NCBI GenBank assembly: GCA_025356925.1
Contig: JANXQE010000034.1
Location: 1 to 8,713 of the forward strand
DNA: 8,713 nucleotides
Direction of reading: 5' to 3'
From: Limisphaerales bacterium
Lineage (GTDB): Bacteria > Verrucomicrobiota > Verrucomicrobiia > Limisphaerales > UBA8199
This document shows, piece by piece, positions 6,551 to 8,713 of this stretch (position 1 is the first letter of the stretch; each line of letters opens with the position of its first letter). The notes below the pieces were generated by a model. It did no database searches. It was not told the origin of the DNA and saw only the letters and a list, made by a program, of their open reading frames with translations. The position numbers and the translations under genes were made by a program.

Positions 6551-7282
6551 TCATTTGCCAGCTAGAACGGCGCTGATTTTTTTGCACAACTCGGCATTGA
6601 TGGCGTCAGCCGATCGGTTCCCGTCGACGATGGTGAAGCCGTAGGTGGCCTGCAGGCGCCGGAAGGTTTTTTGCATGGTAGTTTGGTACTTCATGAAGCT
6701 GTCAAACATGTCACGAGAGAGCCCCAAATCCATGCCGCTTTCCCAGTAATCAAGCGCGGTATTTTTGGCAAAGCTGCGCTGCACGAGTTCCTCTGGCGGA
6801 ACGTTGAGATAGAACACCGCATCGGGCTCCAGGGCGATCCCGTAAAGGTTCTTGAGCCAGGCTTCATCCATGCCCCGGACCATGTCGCGAGCCATGAGTG
6901 TGTAAATGTAGCGGTCGGCCAGCACAATGAAACCCGCTTTGAGAGCGGGCAAGATGATGTTTTCCAATTGGTCGGCGCAATCGGTCGCGTAGAACAGGCT
7001 CAGGGTCGTGCGGCTGAGGATGTTGCCTTCCTGTGCCTGCTCGAGTTCTTCGCTGACCAGGCTGGACCGTTTGAGCCCGACCTGCGTCGTGGCGTGACCG
7101 CTGCCTTCCAGCCATTGGACGAGCATGGCGATCTGGGTCGAGCGTCCCGAACCATCGGCTCCTTCTACGACGATGAGGCGGCCGGCGAGCCGTTCAAGAT
7201 CGACCTTCGGAATGCCGTGGCCATAGAAGCGGCGTGGAGTGCGGCGCGGGATGACGATGTGGTTTTGGGGCAGGTGTTTCAT
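6551..7282 (-). CDS. Thymidylate-kinase-like P-loop protein with Walker A Lys replaced by Arg
   Basis: The 243-aa protein has a P-loop nucleoside-monophosphate-kinase fold. Walker A is GADGSGRST at 41-49, where Arg47 sits in place of the lysine that normally holds the ATP phosphates. The codon is CGC, at least two changes from a Lys codon, so a single sequencing error is unlikely. The DRY of thymidylate kinases is kept at 123-125. The family's REPGGT dTMP-binding motif and DRxE lid are absent; in the lid region there is instead YWESGMDLGLS at 179-189, shared with the neighbouring protein. A basic N-terminal extension of about 22 residues (RRTPRR at 13-18) precedes the fold. Its ATG overlaps the stop of the upstream paralogue (ATGA), which suggests translational coupling. 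It may be an active kinase with an unusual P-loop or a non-catalytic partner. Substrate unknown; dTMP kinase would be a risky label. Confidence 0.8.
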   Translation of the reverse strand: MKHLPQNHIVIPRRTPRRFYGHGIPKVDLERLAGRLIVVEGADGSGRSTQIAMLVQWLEGSGHATTQVGLKRSSLVSEELEQAQEGNILSRTTLSLFYATDCADQLENIILPALKAGFIVLADRYIYTLMARDMVRGMDEAWLKNLYGIALEPDAVFYLNVPPEELVQRSFAKNTALDYWESGMDLGLSRDMFDSFMKYQTTMQKTFRRLQATYGFTIVDGNRSADAINAELCKKISAVLAGK

Positions 7283-8043
7283 TCAAAGGCCTCCTCGACC
7301 TTGGCGGTCCGGGGCAAGGCGCCGACGGTCTTTGGTGGCCGAGAGGACTGGCGAGGGGCGGGGCGCTCGGCGCGGCGAAAGTTGGCCAAATTGAGTTTTT
7401 GGGCAACCAACTCGCGTACGGTCGCCTGCTGCCGCTCGACCAATTGGTTGGCGTCGAGCACATAAAAATTGAACTCGGTGCTCATGGCGAGATACTGCTC
7501 GAGCATGCGGCCCTGAAAGATGCGAAAACTCTCGTAAGGATCGCTGGAAAGACGCAGGTCCATGCCCGCCTCGAAATACTTAAGCTGCGGCCGCCCGTCC
7601 AAAATCCGCTGCAACGAAACCCCCAAGTCGGCTTTAAAGAAAAAAGTCAGGTCCGGGAGAGCCGCGAAATCGTAGAGCCCGCGGACCCATTCGGGGGGAC
7701 AGCCGCGGACCACGTCCCGCGCAAACGCCGTGAAGATGTACCGATCGCAGAGGACCAGATAGCCCGCGCGCATCAGCGGAACCAGGTGTCGCTCGTAGCG
7801 GTCCGCAAAGTCGGTGGCGTGGATCAGGCTAAAGGTGGTCGGGGTGAGCAACTCGCGTTTTTTGCCTTTGCTGGTGGCGGCCTTGACCAGTTCGGAGGAG
7901 TTCCACTCGCTGAAGTAGACTTTCAACCCCTGCAACTCCAACCAACGCTTGAGCAGGTAAATCTGGGTCGATTTGCCGGAACCATCCAGCCCTTCAACCG
8001 CGACCAGGCGCCCCGGAAAATTCAGTTCAGCGAAAGTTTTCAT
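7279..8043 (-). CDS. Thymidylate-kinase-like P-loop kinase, canonical Walker A
   Basis: The 254-aa protein is the upstream member of a tandem pair. Walker A is intact (GLDGSGKST at 18-26) and DRY is at 100-102. The segment 69-114 matches residues 92-137 of the next protein at 26 of 46 positions by eye, so the two are paralogues. As in the partner, the REPGGT strand of true dTMP kinases is replaced (here FSEWNSSEL at 44-52), and the lid region reads YFEAGMDLRLS at 156-166. The last 30 or so residues are a Pro/Arg-rich tail (PAPRQSSRPPK) beyond the fold. It is probably the first gene of an operon with its paralogue and the ROK kinase. A phosphotransfer role on a nucleotide or related small molecule is likely from the fold. 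The substrate cannot be told, and whether this is the organism's essential Tmk is doubtful. Confidence 0.83.
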   Translation of the reverse strand: MKTFAELNFPGRLVAVEGLDGSGKSTQIYLLKRWLELQGLKVYFSEWNSSELVKAATSKGKKRELLTPTTFSLIHATDFADRYERHLVPLMRAGYLVLCDRYIFTAFARDVVRGCPPEWVRGLYDFAALPDLTFFFKADLGVSLQRILDGRPQLKYFEAGMDLRLSSDPYESFRIFQGRMLEQYLAMSTEFNFYVLDANQLVERQQATVRELVAQKLNLANFRRAERPAPRQSSRPPKTVGALPRTAKVEEAFE

Positions 8044-8057
8044 CAGTCATCCACTCA

Positions 8058-8080
8058 GCGGCAAACTAGGAGTTTGCCGC
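8058..8080. repeat. Perfect 10-bp-arm palindrome between divergent genes
   Basis: Arms GCGGCAAACT (8058-8067) and AGTTTGCCGC (8071-8080) match perfectly around the 3-base loop AGG. It lies 15 bases upstream of the first kinase gene and 60 bases upstream of the divergent epimerase gene. No T-run follows on either strand, so it is not a terminator. It could be an operator shared by the two genes, a leader hairpin of the kinase operon, or one copy of a dispersed REP-type repeat. The symmetry is far beyond chance for a 97-base gap. Confidence 0.8.
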
Positions 8081-8101
8081 CCCAAGACAATGTTTTTCTT
8101 T

Positions 8102-8129
8102 TTGACACTCTATCAGGAAGGCCTAGGCT
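8102..8129 (+). promoter_or_regulatory. Candidate promoter of the epimerase gene
   Basis: A perfect -35 TTGACA (8102-8107) is followed after 16 bases by a weak -10 TAGGCT (8124-8129, 3 of 6). The start site would be near 8136, leaving a leader of only about 5 bases. That agrees with the lack of a Shine-Dalgarno sequence before the ATG at 8141 and hints at a leaderless or near-leaderless transcript. The poor -10 keeps this tentative. Confidence 0.35.
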
Positions 8130-8140
8130 CGGACCGGCCT

Positions 8141-8713
8141 ATGAGACTTGGATTAAACACCTTCCTCTTCACCTCGCCTTTCAATAACAAGAGCACCAGG
8201 CTGTTCAAGCAATTCAAGAGTTGGGGCTTCGAAACCGTCGAACTGCCGATCGAAGATCCCGCGCACATCAATCCGGCTCACATTAAGCGGGAGTTGGACA
8301 AGGCTGGACTGGTCTGCGGCTCGGTCTGCGCTTGCATGGGACCGGACCGGGATTTGCGCGGGACACCCCGACAACAGCAGATCGGGCTCAAGTACATCAA
8401 GAAACTCATTGACCAAATGGTTCTCCTGGATTCGCCCTCGCCGATCGGACCGGTGTATTCGGCGACCGGCCGGGCTGATGCCGTGCCCCGTCCGGAGTAC
8501 AAGAAGCAGTGGAAAACAGTGGTCAAACACCTGAAGGAAGCCTCCAAATATGCCGCGGACCACGGCAAACAAATCTGCCTGGAACCGCTCAACCGGTTTG
8601 AAACCGATTTCATTAATACCTGCGACCAAGCCATCCAGATGGTCAAGGACGTCGGGAGCCCCGCCCTCAAGATTCAGCTCGATACGTTCCACATGAACAT
8701 CGAGGAGAAAAAC
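8141..8713 (+). CDS. Ketose 3-epimerase-like TIM-barrel protein (tagatose/psicose 3-epimerase type), N-terminal part
   Basis: The frame is open for 191 codons to the right edge. The protein belongs to the xylose-isomerase-like TIM-barrel superfamily (AP endonuclease 2 family) and most resembles D-tagatose/D-psicose 3-epimerases, which move a ketose C3 hydroxyl using a divalent metal. Metal-ligand motifs are CLEPLNRFETDF with Glu148, and LDTFHMNIEE with Asp181. Glu154 and His184 match substrate-contacting residues. Each of the four sits four positions below its Pseudomonas cichorii tagatose epimerase counterpart (E152, E158, D185, H188; numbers from memory). The other two metal ligands, a His and a Glu, would lie outside the window. 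The ATG gives MRLGLNTFLFTSPF, a typical first barrel strand, with no upstream Shine-Dalgarno. It diverges from the kinase operon. The family is firm; the exact sugar (tagatose, psicose, erythrulose or an inositol-type substrate) is not. Confidence 0.88.
   Translation, partial: MRLGLNTFLFTSPFNNKSTRLFKQFKSWGFETVELPIEDPAHINPAHIKRELDKAGLVCGSVCACMGPDRDLRGTPRQQQIGLKYIKKLIDQMVLLDSPSPIGPVYSATGRADAVPRPEYKKQWKTVVKHLKEASKYAADHGKQICLEPLNRFETDFINTCDQAIQMVKDVGSPALKIQLDTFHMNIEEKN

Noticed and set aside
5895..6644. A 249-codon plus-strand open frame over the ROK gene
   Set aside because: It is a shadow of the ROK kinase, whose motifs are unambiguous on the minus strand.
6671..8187. Two plus-strand frames of 264 and 262 codons (6671-7465 and 7399-8187)
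   Set aside because: Both are antisense to the P-loop kinase pair, which carries Walker A and DRY motifs. The second also runs into the epimerase start.
8153..8692. A 179-codon minus-strand frame over the epimerase
   Set aside because: It is antisense to the metal-site motifs of the epimerase and has no recognisable domain.

Overview
This window looks like ordinary chromosome from a GC-rich Gram-negative bacterium. It carries a heat-shock chaperone block flanked by a less familiar kinase operon and two genes cut by the window edges. The chaperone sequences, weak Shine-Dalgarno use and gene content suggest Verrucomicrobiota (Pedosphaera/Limisphaera-like). That assignment rests on general resemblance only; no marker gene here proves it. 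I see no transposase, integrase, phage gene, CRISPR array, tRNA or rRNA.

Layout, left to right. (1) 1-855, minus: the N-terminal 285 codons of a GHKL-fold ATPase (Hsp90/MutL/MORC-like ATP-binding domain), running off the left edge. (2) 856-1130: a short non-coding gap with a perfect hairpin (912-932) and the strong intrinsic terminator of the chaperone block (1060-1098). (3) 1131-5208, minus: dnaK, then groES and groEL in transcription order. DnaK is the Hsp70 that holds unfolded chains, and GroEL/GroES is the folding chamber. The 142-base dnaK-groES gap has its own candidate promoter and two overlapping inverted repeats; no CIRCE element is present, and grpE, dnaJ and hrcA are not adjacent. 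(4) 5209-5513: a 305-base non-coding stretch with the dnaK leader and several small inverted repeats. (5) 5514-8043, minus: a probable three-gene operon. Two tandem thymidylate-kinase-like P-loop proteins overlap by four bases (ATGA), and a ROK-family sugar kinase (probable glucokinase) follows 50 bases downstream. (6) 8044-8140: a divergent intergenic region with a perfect 10-bp-arm palindrome. (7) 8141-8713, plus: the N-terminal 191 codons of a ketose 3-epimerase-like TIM-barrel protein, running off the right edge.

The most unusual content is the kinase pair. Both proteins keep a thymidylate-kinase skeleton but lack its dTMP-binding and lid signatures. They share a different motif (GMDLxLS), and one has arginine in place of the Walker A lysine. 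The co-transcribed sugar kinase and the divergent sugar epimerase hint at a carbohydrate context, but no pathway can be read from the sequence.
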